A stretch of DNA of 64,000 nt, from positions 186,001 to 250,000 of the forward strand of contig NZ_JYOO01000003.1 in the NCBI RefSeq assembly GCF_000956595.1, written 5' to 3'. Below, piece after piece: positions 23,154-33,900 of the stretch. The notes beneath the pieces are model-generated. The model was not told the DNA's origin and searched no databases. It saw only the letters and a list, made by a program, of their open reading frames with translations. Made by a program: the position numbers and the translations under genes. Every line of letters begins with the position of its first letter. The stretch's first letter is position 1. The DNA is from Priestia aryabhattai B8W22. GTDB taxonomy: Bacteria; Bacillota; Bacilli; Bacillales; Bacillaceae_H.

Positions 23154-24578
23154 TTAAATAAACTCCTTAAAGAACCTAGTTACTTTTGCAAGGGTATACA
23201 GTAAGGTACGCTTCATAACAGGCTCTTCTTTCTTTTGGATTTCAGGAGGTTTCACCCAGCGCTTGTGATTGGCAACAAGAATACTTTTATCCATTTTGTT
23301 TTCCATCGCCGTCGTCAACTCTTTTGCGAATTTTTGACTATCGATAATGACCATTGATTCGTTATTCAAAAATGTAGAACGGGAATCTAAATTAAAAGAG
23401 CCTACGGCGCTAAGTCTTTGATCATAAATCACAGACTTTGCATGGATCGAATAAGGTCCTTGGTATTCGTAAAGCTTTACACCTGTGTTCATAATCGTAT
23501 CACGCATACTGATATACCCGGAAAAAGCCAACACATTGGGCGTAGATGTAACTGAATTTGTGAGTAGCGTCCATTGAACGCCTGGCTTCTTTTTCATGAC
23601 TGTATACTTTCTCATCGCAGTGGTAGGCACCACATAAGGACTTTGAATAAGAACAGAGCGGTTAGCTCCTTCTGCTAGGTTAATAAACGTTTTCCACATA
23701 AAAGGTCGTTTATTAAAGCGTTCAATTGGATTATGAATAAAAGAAACACGCTTTGTAGGAACGGTGGAAGCATTCCAATTAATCTTAGGCGTCGCAAATG
23801 TTTCTCCTACTTGCTTAGCTTTATCATATTGCTGTAGCAGCAAAGCTTTCATCCTCTTTCCCTGATCGACCTGGTACTGTGTGAGATGATGAAAAGCTTT
23901 TTTAGTGTAAGGATGAGTCCATAATTCATTTATATAATTTTGCATTTGAGTGATGACGCTGTCTTGTTTATGTTTGCTGTTTGTAATAAAGACATCACGA
24001 TCATAGACGAAGTCTGGAGGAGGCTTTTTAGCCAAATATTTGTCTCCTATATTCCGTCCCCCTATTATGCCTAGCTGTCCGTCTACAACCATTATTTTAT
24101 CATGCATACGATTTTGCCACGCCCAAGGTTTAAACAATTGAAACGGCTCGTAATAGTTCACTTCAATATTAGGATGTGAAGCTAATGCATAGAGCACGCC
24201 TCTTCGGTTTCCCCGTAAGCCGTTAGCTATCCCATCTAAAAGAACGTGAGTATGGACGCCTCGATCAGCTGCTTTAAAAAGAGCGGCCATAATTAAATCA
24301 GTTGACTCTCCTTTTCCTATTGAGTAATAAGCAATATCAATCGATTTCTCAGCTTCTTGAATCATTTGAATACGAACTCTTCCTGCCTCATAACCATCTT
24401 CAAGAAGTCTCACTCGGTCCGTAGACTCACTGTGACCAAAAAAGCTAGCCGATTTAATTGAGGCCGTTTCCTCTCCTGTTTTTAAAGGTACATAAAAGAG
24501 AACCACCGCCGTTATAACCACATAAAGAATATATAAAGATAAAATAATAAGTAATCCTTTGAATGCTATTTTTATCAT
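23154..24578 (-). CDS. Phospholipase D / cardiolipin synthase-family protein
   Basis: 474 residues. An N-terminal membrane helix (about 8-30) is followed by two HKD domains: MHDKIMVVDGQLGIIGGRN near 160 and IHAKSVIYDQRLSAVGSFNLDSRS near 385, each H-x-K-x4-D. YYSIGKGESTDLIMAAL and LLDGIANG are typical of bacterial PLD/cardiolipin synthases. It may transfer phosphatidyl groups or hydrolyse phospholipids; the low similarity to classical Cls leaves the reaction open. ATG at 24578 with GGAG 5 nt upstream; the longer ORF starts at an unsupported GTG. Confidence 0.82.
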   Translation of the reverse strand: MIKIAFKGLLIILSLYILYVVITAVVLFYVPLKTGEETASIKSASFFGHSESTDRVRLLEDGYEAGRVRIQMIQEAEKSIDIAYYSIGKGESTDLIMAALFKAADRGVHTHVLLDGIANGLRGNRRGVLYALASHPNIEVNYYEPFQLFKPWAWQNRMHDKIMVVDGQLGIIGGRNIGDKYLAKKPPPDFVYDRDVFITNSKHKQDSVITQMQNYINELWTHPYTKKAFHHLTQYQVDQGKRMKALLLQQYDKAKQVGETFATPKINWNASTVPTKRVSFIHNPIERFNKRPFMWKTFINLAEGANRSVLIQSPYVVPTTAMRKYTVMKKKPGVQWTLLTNSVTSTPNVLAFSGYISMRDTIMNTGVKLYEYQGPYSIHAKSVIYDQRLSAVGSFNLDSRSTFLNNESMVIIDSQKFAKELTTAMENKMDKSILVANHKRWVKPPEIQKKEEPVMKRTLLYTLAKVTRFFKEFI

Positions 24579-24750
24579 CGCAACTCCAGCTTTTTGTCTT
24601 TTTCTGTTATGGTTCACAAATAATGATCATTACATGCAAGAAACTGCTTCCTTGATTGCTTTGCGCTTTGTTCTTTTGACACATTTATTTTTTCTGATTC
24701 ACTATTTGTATAGTATGCTTGTACATATCATAGAAAAAAGGATGATGGTG

Positions 24751-25017
24751 ATGGAGGAATATTCTTTTCGTTTTCATATTACAGATTCTTACCCTTTGCA
24801 AAATGAAAACGATAAAATAGAAGCTGTTGTACGCACCAAAATCAAGCATGCGGAGCGAGGATGCTTGTATGAGGGTTATCTCCGTGTTCATATCACTAAA
24901 ATCGGGGTGTTTCCTGTAGCAAAAGATATTGCTGAAGCGATTGGCGTTCGTTCGCTTCGTCAGCAATTAGCGGCCGAATTAAAAAGATACGTACGGCCGC
25001 ACCGCAATTTTTTATAA
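24751..25017 (+). CDS. Conserved-looking small protein of unknown function
   Basis: About 88 residues (MEEYSFRFHITDSYPLQ...ELKRYVRPHRNFL), a mixed alpha/beta sequence with no membrane segment or signal peptide. A Shine-Dalgarno AAAAAAGG lies 9 nt before the ATG at 24751. Upstream codons of the longer ORF encode a hydrophobic stretch that overlaps the divergent gene and have no ribosome binding site. I do not recognise the family. Converges with the DUF3298 gene three bases away. Confidence 0.55.
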   Translation: MEEYSFRFHITDSYPLQNENDKIEAVVRTKIKHAERGCLYEGYLRVHITKIGVFPVAKDIAEAIGVRSLRQQLAAELKRYVRPHRNFL

Positions 25018-25019
25018 CT

Positions 25020-25619
25020 TTATCCAAACATTTGTCCAAGTGGACTTTCATCTGCAATAATATCTTGAATAGCATAGATAGAAATTGGAAAGTAAGGAAT
25101 TCCATATACATAAGGAGCCAGATCATACAGCTGATAAAATAGTACAAGTGATTTATCGGCGATATAAAAATCTTGATCTGGTTTAATTCCTTTATATTCT
25201 CCAAGAACCATAATATCACGCTCTTTTATTTGCTCTCCTACTATTTTAGAAAGAACACTCACGTAATCACTGTCTTTTTTAAATAAATCTTTTAGTTGAT
25301 ACGTTTTTCCAGTCAGCACATTAAACGTTAACGGAACTACCACGGTCAATCCGTGCGCTCCCCCGGAATAAGCAAAATTGACGAGCGTTAAGCTGAGCAC
25401 ATTTCGCTCGTTTGTTTTCAACTCATAATAACCCGTTTCTTCTGTATCCGGATTTTCTCCATATCCCTGCTGACGTATTAATTCATTCGTACGCTGCAAG
25501 ATTTTACTGTTAATGCTGTGCTGAACAGCTGGATTAGTCAAATGAACAGCTGGATAGTAAACGTTTAACTTTTTCTTCACCATTTGTTGAGAATATACCG
25601 TTGCAGGTAGCGTAACCAT
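25020..25619 (-). CDS. DUF4163/DUF3298 (RsiV-like) domain protein
   Basis: 199 residues. VNFAYSGGAHGLTVVVPLTFNVLTGKTYQLKDLFK is the signature of the DUF3298 domain, preceded by a DUF4163 region; together they form the extracytoplasmic fold of RsiV-type anti-sigma factors and YdaN-like proteins. No membrane helix or signal peptide is present and no sigma factor adjoins it, so it is not itself a recognisable anti-sigma factor. Function unknown. Confidence 0.7.
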   Translation of the reverse strand: MVTLPATVYSQQMVKKKLNVYYPAVHLTNPAVQHSINSKILQRTNELIRQQGYGENPDTEETGYYELKTNERNVLSLTLVNFAYSGGAHGLTVVVPLTFNVLTGKTYQLKDLFKKDSDYVSVLSKIVGEQIKERDIMVLGEYKGIKPDQDFYIADKSLVLFYQLYDLAPYVYGIPYFPISIYAIQDIIADESPLGQMFG

Positions 25620-25688
25620 GGCTTCCTCCTCTTTCTATACAGATTGTTACATTCTATTCTTTTAGCTTTCATTCCATTACTGAAGCAA

Positions 25689-25724
25689 AAAAATCCCGTG
25701 CATATACGCACGGGATTTTTAACT
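25689..25724. terminator. Terminator of folD
   Basis: CCCGTGC-ATATAC-GCACGGG flanked by A and T runs. Confidence 0.8.
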
Positions 25725-25729
25725 TTTTA

Positions 25730-26584
25730 TTATTTTACGCTGTTAATTGTTTTAGCAGCGTCTACCGTATTTTTTAATAGCATTGTGATGGTCATCGGAC
25801 CAACGCCGCCTGGTACTGGTGTGATATAACCTGCAACTTCTAAAGCCGCTTCGTAATCAACATCACCAACGAGTTTACCATTTTCCATTGTGTTGCCTAC
25901 ATCAATTACAATGGCACCCGGCTTAATATCATCTGCTTTGATAAGTCTAGGTTGTCCTACAGCTGACACAAGAATATCAGCTTGTTTTGTTAAAGCAGAT
26001 AAATCTTTTGTGCGAGAGTGAGCAATTGTTACCGTTGCACTTTCTTGAAGTAACAGCATGGATACTGGCTTACCAACAATATTGCTTCGTCCAATTACTA
26101 CCGCATGTTTACCTGAAATTTCTTCACCTGAACGTTTAATTAACTCAACGATACCGTGTGGTGTACATGGTAAATAGCACTCATCGCCAATGACCATATT
26201 CCCTACGCTTACTGGATGGAAGCCATCTACATCTTTTTTAGGAGATACAGCATTTAATACTGCCTTTTCATCAATATGTTTTGGTAATGGAAGTTGAATA
26301 AGAATACCATGAACAGATGGATTTCCATTTAAGTGATGGATTTCGTTTAAAAGCTCTTCTTCAGTAATCGTTACGTCGCGTTTGATAATTTCAGATGCAA
26401 CACCGATTTCTTCACAAGCCTTTGCTTTTGCTTTTACATATGATTGCGAAGCAGGATTTTCTCCTACTAAAATCACGGTTAAACCAGGAACGATACCTTT
26501 TGTTTTTAATTGAGCTACCTCTTCTTTTAATGCGGCGCGCAGTTCTTGCGCTACTTCTTTTCCTTTAATTACTTTCGCTGTCAT
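25730..26584 (-). CDS. folD: Methylenetetrahydrofolate dehydrogenase / cyclohydrolase
   Basis: 284 residues, standard FolD length. YVKAKAKACEEIGV contains the catalytic Tyr and Lys; PLPKHID and KDVDGFHP are the substrate-binding loops; GRSNIVGKPVSMLLL is the NADP site and VGQPRLI and TPVPGGVGPMT close the fold. Interconverts methylene-, methenyl- and formyl-tetrahydrofolate for purine and Met synthesis. Start at ATG 26584 with AAAGGAG upstream; the longer ORF begins at an unlikely TTG. Confidence 0.95.
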   Translation of the reverse strand: MTAKVIKGKEVAQELRAALKEEVAQLKTKGIVPGLTVILVGENPASQSYVKAKAKACEEIGVASEIIKRDVTITEEELLNEIHHLNGNPSVHGILIQLPLPKHIDEKAVLNAVSPKKDVDGFHPVSVGNMVIGDECYLPCTPHGIVELIKRSGEEISGKHAVVIGRSNIVGKPVSMLLLQESATVTIAHSRTKDLSALTKQADILVSAVGQPRLIKADDIKPGAIVIDVGNTMENGKLVGDVDYEAALEVAGYITPVPGGVGPMTITMLLKNTVDAAKTINSVK

Positions 26585-26800
26585 GATGTTTTTTGCTCCT
26601 TTCAACTGTAGCCATTTAATAAATGTACGAATTATAGTTATTAATCTAACACAAAAGTTCGGTTTTGTTCAATGTTTTTATTATTTTTATTTTAAATAGA
26701 TGAAAATAAATAACAAATAACGTATATTCCTTTCTTATCGTACTATAATATTTTGCATTTACCAAAGCTATTTTTATTCAAATGGTGCTTTTCCAAATTA

Positions 26801-26825
26801 AAAACCGCACCTTCGGCACGGTTTT
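26801..26825 (-). terminator. Terminator of the alpha/beta hydrolase gene
   Basis: AAAACCG...CGGTTTT stem with a TTCGG-type loop, just past the hydrolase stop codon. Confidence 0.7.
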
Positions 26826-26832
26826 CAACGAT

Positions 26833-28233
26833 TTATTTTTCTGTTGATATGCTTTTCTTGGTAGTCAACGGCAGCACGTCTTCCTCTGTTTTTAGATCCT
26901 TTACATGCATTTCCTTGAGAGGCACACTTATTTTCTTATTTTTCGGAGGTTCTTCAAAGTTCTCCACCCAATCACATAGCAGTTCAAATCCTTGATACAC
27001 ATAAGGCAGGAGAGGCTGAAGCTTTCGATCTGGGTCAATTTGATGATTCCATACTAAGCTATCAATGTGGTTTCCATTTTCAATTACATAGTGACGATGA
27101 AGGTGCTGCTTACCAGCATCTTTTACCAGTTGTTCATAAGGATAAGCATGAATATCCGGAAAAATAAGAGCATCTAACGACCCTGTAATGCTTATCAACG
27201 GAACGGAAATATCACCTGTATTTTCAATTTCACGAACTTTTTGCTTAACATCTTGCGGTCTTTCTTGATAATCATACTTTTCAAAAATAGAATCTAATGA
27301 ACGATCTCTAACTCCGTTTTCAAAAAGCGTCAAGTATTTTTGCCACGGAATGCTTCCAGGTGCTTGACTGTCAAACTCATCTCTATATATATTAAGCGTT
27401 AAAAACCAATAATACTGGTCATGATATGGCCATAAAAACTCAGATCCCTTTGGCAACCCTGCTTGATACAACCGGTGCAAAGCTTCTTTTTGCGATTCAC
27501 CTACCGTATACAGTGCTTCTTCCGCATGATTTACAACAGGTGTTAGGGAAGTAATCAAGTTATCGTGATCAGCTCGCCACATAACCCCTTCCCATTCAAC
27601 CCCTCCATTAAAAAGCTGAGGCTCTTCATTTTTCCCATCGTTTTCTAAAGCATAGCGAACAACATAACCCCCATTAGAAATACCTAAAGCATACGTTTTT
27701 ATATCGAAATATTCTGTCACTTCTTTTTGAAGTTTGTGACGATAATTTTCAAACAAAAATCTCTGAGCAATTTTTGTCACTTCCCGGTATTGAATATGCC
27801 ATTTTCTAATGGAGTCTTCTTCTTTGACTAGAGCGTTCTTTGCTTTAGCAAATGGATCATCTCTCACTTCTTCTCCCTGTGTCCCTTTATCAGAAGCAGC
27901 AAACGCAAACCCTTTTGCCAACACATAGTCGCTGAACAGTAAATCCGTTGATTTCTCATCTCTGGTAGCTGGAACTCCCGACATAACTAACTTTCCATTC
28001 CAGTCATCAGGAATTCGAATGAGAAATTTACCACCGTCAACTTCACCTTCTACTTGAACGCCCGTTATTTCTTCAGGCTGATACATGTAATACCATCCAT
28101 TTTTTTCTTCTTTTGTTCCCCAATAGATAGGAGCCAGCCCAATGTTCCCATAGGCAGTCGCTGCTTGAAATTGAAGAGGATTTTTAGTCGTTAACCAGTT
28201 TCCATACTTACCGTCAAACGTTGTGATATTCAA
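26833..28233 (-). CDS. Large alpha/beta hydrolase, tannase / hydroxybutyrate-oligomer hydrolase-like
   Basis: 466 residues. [17 protein letters not shown] starts the fold; [19 protein letters not shown] holds the nucleophile Ser (G-x-S-x-G, about residue 186), [11 protein letters not shown] a likely acid Asp and [11 protein letters not shown] the His. No signal peptide, so it is cytosolic. The arrangement recalls tannase/feruloyl esterases and the 3-hydroxybutyrate oligomer hydrolases. The second would suit a polyhydroxybutyrate-storing Priestia, but the substrate is a guess. Starts at TTG 28233, 7 nt after GGAGG; 18 upstream codons of the longer ORF overlap that site. Confidence 0.65.
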   Translation of the reverse strand: MNITTFDGKYGNWLTTKNPLQFQAATAYGNIGLAPIYWGTKEEKNGWYYMYQPEEITGVQVEGEVDGGKFLIRIPDDWNGKLVMSGVPATRDEKSTDLLFSDYVLAKGFAFAASDKGTQGEEVRDDPFAKAKNALVKEEDSIRKWHIQYREVTKIAQRFLFENYRHKLQKEVTEYFDIKTYALGISNGGYVVRYALENDGKNEEPQLFNGGVEWEGVMWRADHDNLITSLTPVVNHAEEALYTVGESQKEALHRLYQAGLPKGSEFLWPYHDQYYWFLTLNIYRDEFDSQAPGSIPWQKYLTLFENGVRDRSLDSIFEKYDYQERPQDVKQKVREIENTGDISVPLISITGSLDALIFPDIHAYPYEQLVKDAGKQHLHRHYVIENGNHIDSLVWNHQIDPDRKLQPLLPYVYQGFELLCDWVENFEEPPKNKKISVPLKEMHVKDLKTEEDVLPLTTKKSISTEK

Positions 28234-28429
28234 GTGATAACCTCCATTCACATTTGCTTTTGAAGACAATCTTCGGGGACTGTACACGCATAATTTTAGT
28301 TAAATATTACCATCCATTTCTCAAAAAGTACATTAAAACGCCTTTCTTGCAGAAAGAAAGTAGACATTTATCACATCTGTGCCCATAGTGCCGTATAATA
28401 TTGAAATTTATTCAAAAAAAGGAGTGTCA

Positions 28430-28905
28430 ATGACTATGAGTTCGTTTAATTCTTCAAAACTCTCTACGACTCTCATTCCCCCTGCTACTTCCTCCTATCC
28501 GGTTTCCGGAAGAAAATATACTCTTACTCATTCTGATACAACGGGTCAGCTTTTTTAAGCATCGGATGCTCATATAACAACAAGGCGATAGATAAAAATA
28601 TGCGCGATGAAGTACTAGCTGCTCTTCACGTAACAGACCGAAAAGCAGTTATTCAAGGCGAAGTTTTTGTTAGTGGAGGTGAGTTCAGCCGCGAGCAAGC
28701 ACAGCTTCGTTATCACATTTTTCGCCGGGAGCTTCCGCTTGCTTTAGAAGCAATATTTTACGGAGACCAAGCGTTTTTTCAACATTATCCAGACCTGCTA
28801 AATACACCGATTTACATTTATTTTGTATCGACTTATCAAGAATTTAGAGGGTGGTCCTATTATCAAACCCCTAAATTTTATTTAAAACAAACATGCAGCA
28901 GCTAG
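28430..28905 (+). pseudogene. Staygreen-family protein, frameshifted
   Basis: Starts at ATG 28430 (AAAGGAG 5 nt upstream) and reads LIPPATSSYPVSGRKYTLTHSDTTGQLF, then TAA at 28556 in a T6 run. One extra T continues LSIGCSYNNKAIDKNMRDEVLAALH...VSGGEFSREQAQLRYHIFRRELPLALEAIFYGDQAFFQHYPDLLNTPIYI, giving 158 residues, typical for bacterial homologues of plant staygreen (SGR) proteins. Plant SGR removes magnesium from chlorophyll; the bacterial role is unclear. The single-base change in a homopolymer may be a sequencing error. Confidence 0.75.
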
Positions 28906-28957
28906 CACTCTAGTGCATAAACTAATGGGAAATGAACGAGGGAGGTGTGAATGTCTC

Positions 28958-29437
28958 ATGTACAGTCAATGGGTTTACCCTTATATGCCGCGCTACTACC
29001 ATCCAGTGGTTCCTACTACGAATGAAAATTATTTAGAACCTTATAGATACAATGAAGACTTATTTTCTTATATCCTGCATGAGGAAGAGGAAGTTAGATC
29101 TACACGCGATGTAGACAGAGTGATGAAAATTTTAAAACGCCAGTATCAGTCCATCTACAGAGATGCTCAACGAGGCGGGATGGATAGCAAACTAACAGAA
29201 TACTTATTTCGTTCCATTGTAAGGTTTGTTGATGATAACTATAACAATTACAGCGGATCTATTAACGAACGCGTCGAAAAAGCCGCGCGACAGCTGAAAA
29301 AACGTGATCCCTGGATATTTGAACTTTTTAACTTATACAGCGTTTCCCCCGCTTCACAAGTTCGAATTACTAACACGATTTTAACCGTTTCATTTGAAAA
29401 TTTACGCAGAGGAAATGACGTATCAAATCCTAGATAA
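28958..29437 (+). CDS. Uncharacterised protein with Tyr/Pro-rich N-terminus
   Basis: About 159 residues. The first 30 (MYSQWVYPYMPRYYHPVVP...) are rich in Tyr and Pro; the rest is charged and helical (DVDRVMKILKRQYQSIYRDAQRGG...FVDDNYNNYSGSINERVEKAARQLKKRDPWIFELFN). I know no family. The composition of the N-terminus recalls spore-associated proteins of Bacillus, but nothing else supports that. The start is uncertain: the ATG at 28958 is 12 nt from GGGAGG, while a better-spaced ATG is in another frame. Confidence 0.5.
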   Translation: MYSQWVYPYMPRYYHPVVPTTNENYLEPYRYNEDLFSYILHEEEEVRSTRDVDRVMKILKRQYQSIYRDAQRGGMDSKLTEYLFRSIVRFVDDNYNNYSGSINERVEKAARQLKKRDPWIFELFNLYSVSPASQVRITNTILTVSFENLRRGNDVSNPR

Positions 29438-29439
29438 AC

Positions 29440-29470
29440 AAAAAACCGCCACAATTGTGACGGTTTTTTG
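29440..29470. terminator. Bidirectional terminator
   Basis: AAAAACCGCCACAATTGTGACGGTTTTT hairpin between converging genes. Confidence 0.8.
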
Positions 29471-30952
29471 TTATGGTAATACAGTTGCTCCCATTAGATG
29501 GCTATCAACTTGTTTAGCTACTTCACGACCTTCATGAATAGCCCATACGATTAAACTTTGCCCACGACGAGCATCACCAGCAGCAAAAACACCTTCAACA
29601 TTTGTTTTGTAATTTCCATACGCTGCATCTACGCGACGATTTTTCGTTTCAACACCAAACGCTGATAGAACCGGATGCTCTGGACCTTCAAACCCAATCG
29701 CAATAAAGACAAGCTGAGCTGGCCATACTTTTTCTGTTCCTGGAATTTCGGTAAAGATGTACTGTCCATTTTCACCTTTTACTTTTTCCATTTGAACCGT
29801 ATGAAGTTCTTTCAGATTGCCTTGCTCATCTGCCACGATTTTTTTCGTTTGAATTGAATATTCACGTGGATCGTCCCCAAATTTCGCCTGTGCTTCTTCA
29901 TAAGCATATTCAAGATTAAATACATGTGGATATTCAGGCCACATATTATCTGCCGTACGCTCAGCAGGAAGCTGAGGATGTTTACCAAACTGAACAACAC
30001 TGCGACATTTTTGACGAAGAGCAGTAGCCACACAGTCAGCTCCCGTGTCTCCGCCTCCAATAACAATAACGTCTTTTCCTTCAGCATCAATAAATTGACC
30101 ATCTTTGAAGTTAGAGTCTAAAAGGCTTTTTGTTGAAGTTGTTAAGTAGTCCATTGCAAAGTGAACTCCTTTTGCTTCACGACCTTCTAATACTAGATCT
30201 CTTTGCTTCTGAGCTCCTGTACACAAAATAACAGCATCATATTGTTCTTTTAACTCTTCAGCAGTAATGTCTTTTCCAACTTCCGTATTCGTTACAAAAT
30301 CAATACCTTCTTGTGTCAATAAGCGAACACGTCTTTCCACTACTTCTTTATCTAGCTTCATATTTGGGATTCCATATGTTAATAAACCGCCGGCACGATC
30401 TGCTCTTTCATATACCGTTACTGAATGACCCGCTTGGTTCAGCTGATCTGCGCTCGCTAAGCCTGCTGGCCCAGAGCCAATAACAGCAATTTTTTTGCCT
30501 GTTCTTTTCTCCGGAATACGCGGAGTAATCCACCCATTCTCAAAGCCTTTATCAATAATAGCGCGTTCGATATTCTTAATCGAAACCGCTGGATCTGAAA
30601 TAGCAAGCGTACAGGAACCTTCACACGGAGCAGGACAAACTCGTCCTGTAAACTCCGGGAAGTTGTTCGTTTTCATTAAACGCTCTAAAGCTTCTTTCCA
30701 GCGCCCTTTATAAACTAAATCATTCCACTCTGGAATTAAGTTATAGATTGGACATCCAGAAGTAAAAGCATTAATATCCATTCCCATGTGGCAAAAAGGT
30801 GTACCGCAATCCATACATCGTGCTCCTTGACGGCTTAGCGCTTCATCAGATAAAGGAGCAGCATACTCTTTCCAATCACCTAAACGTTTTAACGGGTCAC
30901 GTTCCTTCCCTTTTTCACGTTTGATTTCCATAAATCCTGTTGGTTTTCCCAT
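29471..30952 (-). CDS. gltB: Glutamate synthase (NADPH) small subunit
   Basis: 493 residues (Bacillus name GltB; GltD in enteric bacteria). N-terminal Fe-S cysteines in GARCMDCGTPFCHMG and CPAPCEGSC, an FAD site VIGSGPAGLASADQLNQAGHSVTVYERADRAGGLL and an NADPH site VIVIGGGDTGADCVATALR. It takes electrons from NADPH and passes them to the large subunit. Second gene after gltA with a 16-bp gap; terminator directly after. Confidence 0.95.
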   Translation of the reverse strand: MGKPTGFMEIKREKGKERDPLKRLGDWKEYAAPLSDEALSRQGARCMDCGTPFCHMGMDINAFTSGCPIYNLIPEWNDLVYKGRWKEALERLMKTNNFPEFTGRVCPAPCEGSCTLAISDPAVSIKNIERAIIDKGFENGWITPRIPEKRTGKKIAVIGSGPAGLASADQLNQAGHSVTVYERADRAGGLLTYGIPNMKLDKEVVERRVRLLTQEGIDFVTNTEVGKDITAEELKEQYDAVILCTGAQKQRDLVLEGREAKGVHFAMDYLTTSTKSLLDSNFKDGQFIDAEGKDVIVIGGGDTGADCVATALRQKCRSVVQFGKHPQLPAERTADNMWPEYPHVFNLEYAYEEAQAKFGDDPREYSIQTKKIVADEQGNLKELHTVQMEKVKGENGQYIFTEIPGTEKVWPAQLVFIAIGFEGPEHPVLSAFGVETKNRRVDAAYGNYKTNVEGVFAAGDARRGQSLIVWAIHEGREVAKQVDSHLMGATVLP

Positions 30953-30968
30953 CGTACTCTCCCCTTTC

Positions 30969-33900
30969 TTACTGAGCTACCGCTTCTTGTTGTTTTGCCG
31001 ATGCTTTCTTTTCTTGTTTTGCATTTTCCTCAAACGCACTCATAGCTGCTTCTTCTTCCGTTAATCCAGCTGCTTTTTGCTCTTCAATGCGATTCATCAT
31101 GCGTTTATAATCATTCGGAATCACTTTTACAAATTTCGAAAGCGATTCTTCCCAATTTTCTAATACAAATGCTGCTTTATGACTGTCAGTATATTTCAAA
31201 TGATTTGTAATCATCTCTTTTACTTCTTCTGCTTCTTCTCCTTTTAAGCTCTCAAACCCAATCATGTCTTTATTACAAAGGTTTTTGAATACTTCTTGAT
31301 CATCAGCAAATACGTAAGCAATACCGCCAGACATTCCTGCACCAAAGTTTTTACCTACATCACCTAATACGACAACACGTCCGCCAGTCATATATTCACA
31401 GCCATGATCGCCAATTCCTTCAACTACTACGTTCACACCGCTGTTACGAACCGCAAAACGTTCTCCTGCTAGCCCGCTAACATAAGCTTCACCGCTTGTT
31501 GCACCGTAAAACGCCACGTTCCCAACGATAACATTTTCACCTGACACAGCTGTTGTTTCCTTAGGTGGAGCAACAATGATTTTACCTCCTGATAATCCTT
31601 TTCCGATATAATCATTTGCATCTCCAGTTAGATACATAGACATCCCTTTTGGAACAAATGCACCAAAACTTTGTCCTGCAGAGCCAGTGAATCGAAGAGT
31701 AATCGTATCTTCTGGCAGACCTTTCTCACCGTAACGTTTTGTAACTTCACTTCCTACAATTGTTCCAGCTACACGGTTAATATTAGAAATTGGCAGTTCT
31801 AACTCAACTTGATACTTGTGCTCGATTGCTTGCTGTACCGCAGGCAAGATTTTTTGCATATCAAGAGATTGGTCAATTTTATGGTTTTGAGGTGTTTTAA
31901 AGGTACGTACACCTTCAGCTTGATATAAAAGAGTTGTTAAGTCTAAGTGCTGCGCCTTCCAGTGATTTTTCGCACGTTCGCTAACGCTCAATACGTCTGT
32001 ACGTCCAACCATTTCATCCACTGTTTTAAATCCAAGTTCAGCCATAATTTCGCGCACTTCTTGTGCAACAAATTTCATATAGTTAACGATGTGATCCGCT
32101 TCTCCTAGGAACTTTTTACGAAGTTCTGGGTTTTGTGTCGCCACTCCAACTGGACATGTATCTAAGTGACATGCACGCATCATGATACAGCCTAAAACAA
32201 TTAAAGGGGCCGTAGCAAAACCAAACTCTTCTGCTCCTAAAAGTGCTGCCATGACTACATCTTTACCCGTCATTAATTTCCCGTCTGTTTCAAGCACTAC
32301 CTTTTCGCGAAGACCGTTTAACATAAGCGTTTGATGAGCTTCTGCTAAGCCAAGTTCCCACGGTAGTCCCGTATGTTTAATACTTGTTTTTGGAGATGCT
32401 CCCGTACCTCCGTCGTAACCGCTAATAACAATAACGTCCGCTACTCCTTTTGCTACTCCGGCAGCAATCGTTCCTACTCCTGCTTTTGAAACGAGTTTGA
32501 CGCTGATTCGTGCATCACGGTTTATATTTTTTAAGTCATGAATAAGCTGTGCTAAATCTTCAATCGAGTAAATATCGTGGTGTGGAGGAGGTGAAATTAA
32601 GCCTACTCCTGGCGTTGATCCACGCACATCTGCTACCCATGGATATACTTTGTTTCCTGGAAGCTGACCGCCTTCTCCGGGTTTTGCACCTTGTGCCATT
32701 TTAATTTGAAGCTCATCCGCATTCACAAGGTAATGACTTTTCACTCCAAAACGGCCAGAAGCAATCTGTTTAATCGCACTGCGGCGATTATCTCCATTTT
32801 CATCCACAGTGTAGCGGCTAGGATGCTCGCCACCTTCTCCACTGTTACTGCGTGCGCCTAAACGGTTCATCGCAATCGCTAATGTTTCATGAGCTTCTTG
32901 ACTTAAAGATCCAAACGACATAGCACCTGATTTAAAACGTTTTACAATCGAATCAACTGATTCCACTTCATCAATGGAGATAGATGAGCGCGTTCCATTA
33001 AACGAGAATAGGTTGCGCAAGAAACCGATGCGTTCTTCATTAGCCGATTCAGAGAATTTTTTAAATAAGCTGTAATCTCCCTTACGACAAGCCCACTGCA
33101 GCGTGTGAATTGTTTTTGGATTAAACGCATGATGCTCGCCCGTATGTCTCCACTGGAAGTCGCTTCCTGACTCTAACGTTTGCTCAATTGTTTCAACATA
33201 AGCATTGTCATGACGCGTTTTCGCTTCTTTTGCAATAACATCTAAACCGATACCGCCAAGCTGCGAGGCAGTACCTGTAAAATATTGATCGATAACCTCT
33301 GCACTGATTCCAACTGCTTCAAAAATTTGTGCGCCCCGATAACTTTGCACCGTTGAAATACCCATTTTAGACATTACTTTTACGACACCTTCAGTAACGG
33401 CTTTTACATATTTCTCAACAGCATAGTCATACGATACGTTTAGCGTACCTGCGTTAATTTCATTTTGATATGTTGCAAAAGCAAGATATGGATTAAGTGC
33501 GTCTGCGCCGTAACCAATAAGCGCTGCAAAGTGGTGCACTTCACGCGCTTCTCCTGTTTCCACTACAATGCTCGCCTTTGTACGGTTTCCTTTTCGCACT
33601 AGGTGCTGGTGCAGCCCGCTGACCGCTAATAAAGCTGGCATAGCTACAGATTGAGCTCCCGCTTCACGGTCTGTCAGAACAAGAATGCTAGCGCCTGCGT
33701 TAATTGCCGCTTCAGCTTCAGCAAATATGCGATCAAGATCTGCTTTTAAATCATTTGTAAACACAGCAGATATAACAGCACTTTTGAAATCTGGATGAAT
33801 GGCAGACTTCAGCTGATGAGTTTGATCGTTTGTTAAAACCGGCGTCTCAAGCTGAATTCGATGAATGTTTTCTTTGGTTGGATGCAGTAAATTCCCTTCT

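Noticed and set aside
26801-26825. CCTTCGG in the terminator after the hydrolase as a fourth leader motif
   Set aside because: Only the loop resembles it. It lacks the GCUGAUC arm and sits at the end, not the start, of a gene.
32942-33130. ORFs within gltA in other frames
   Set aside because: Shadows of the long gltA reading frame; no ribosome binding sites.
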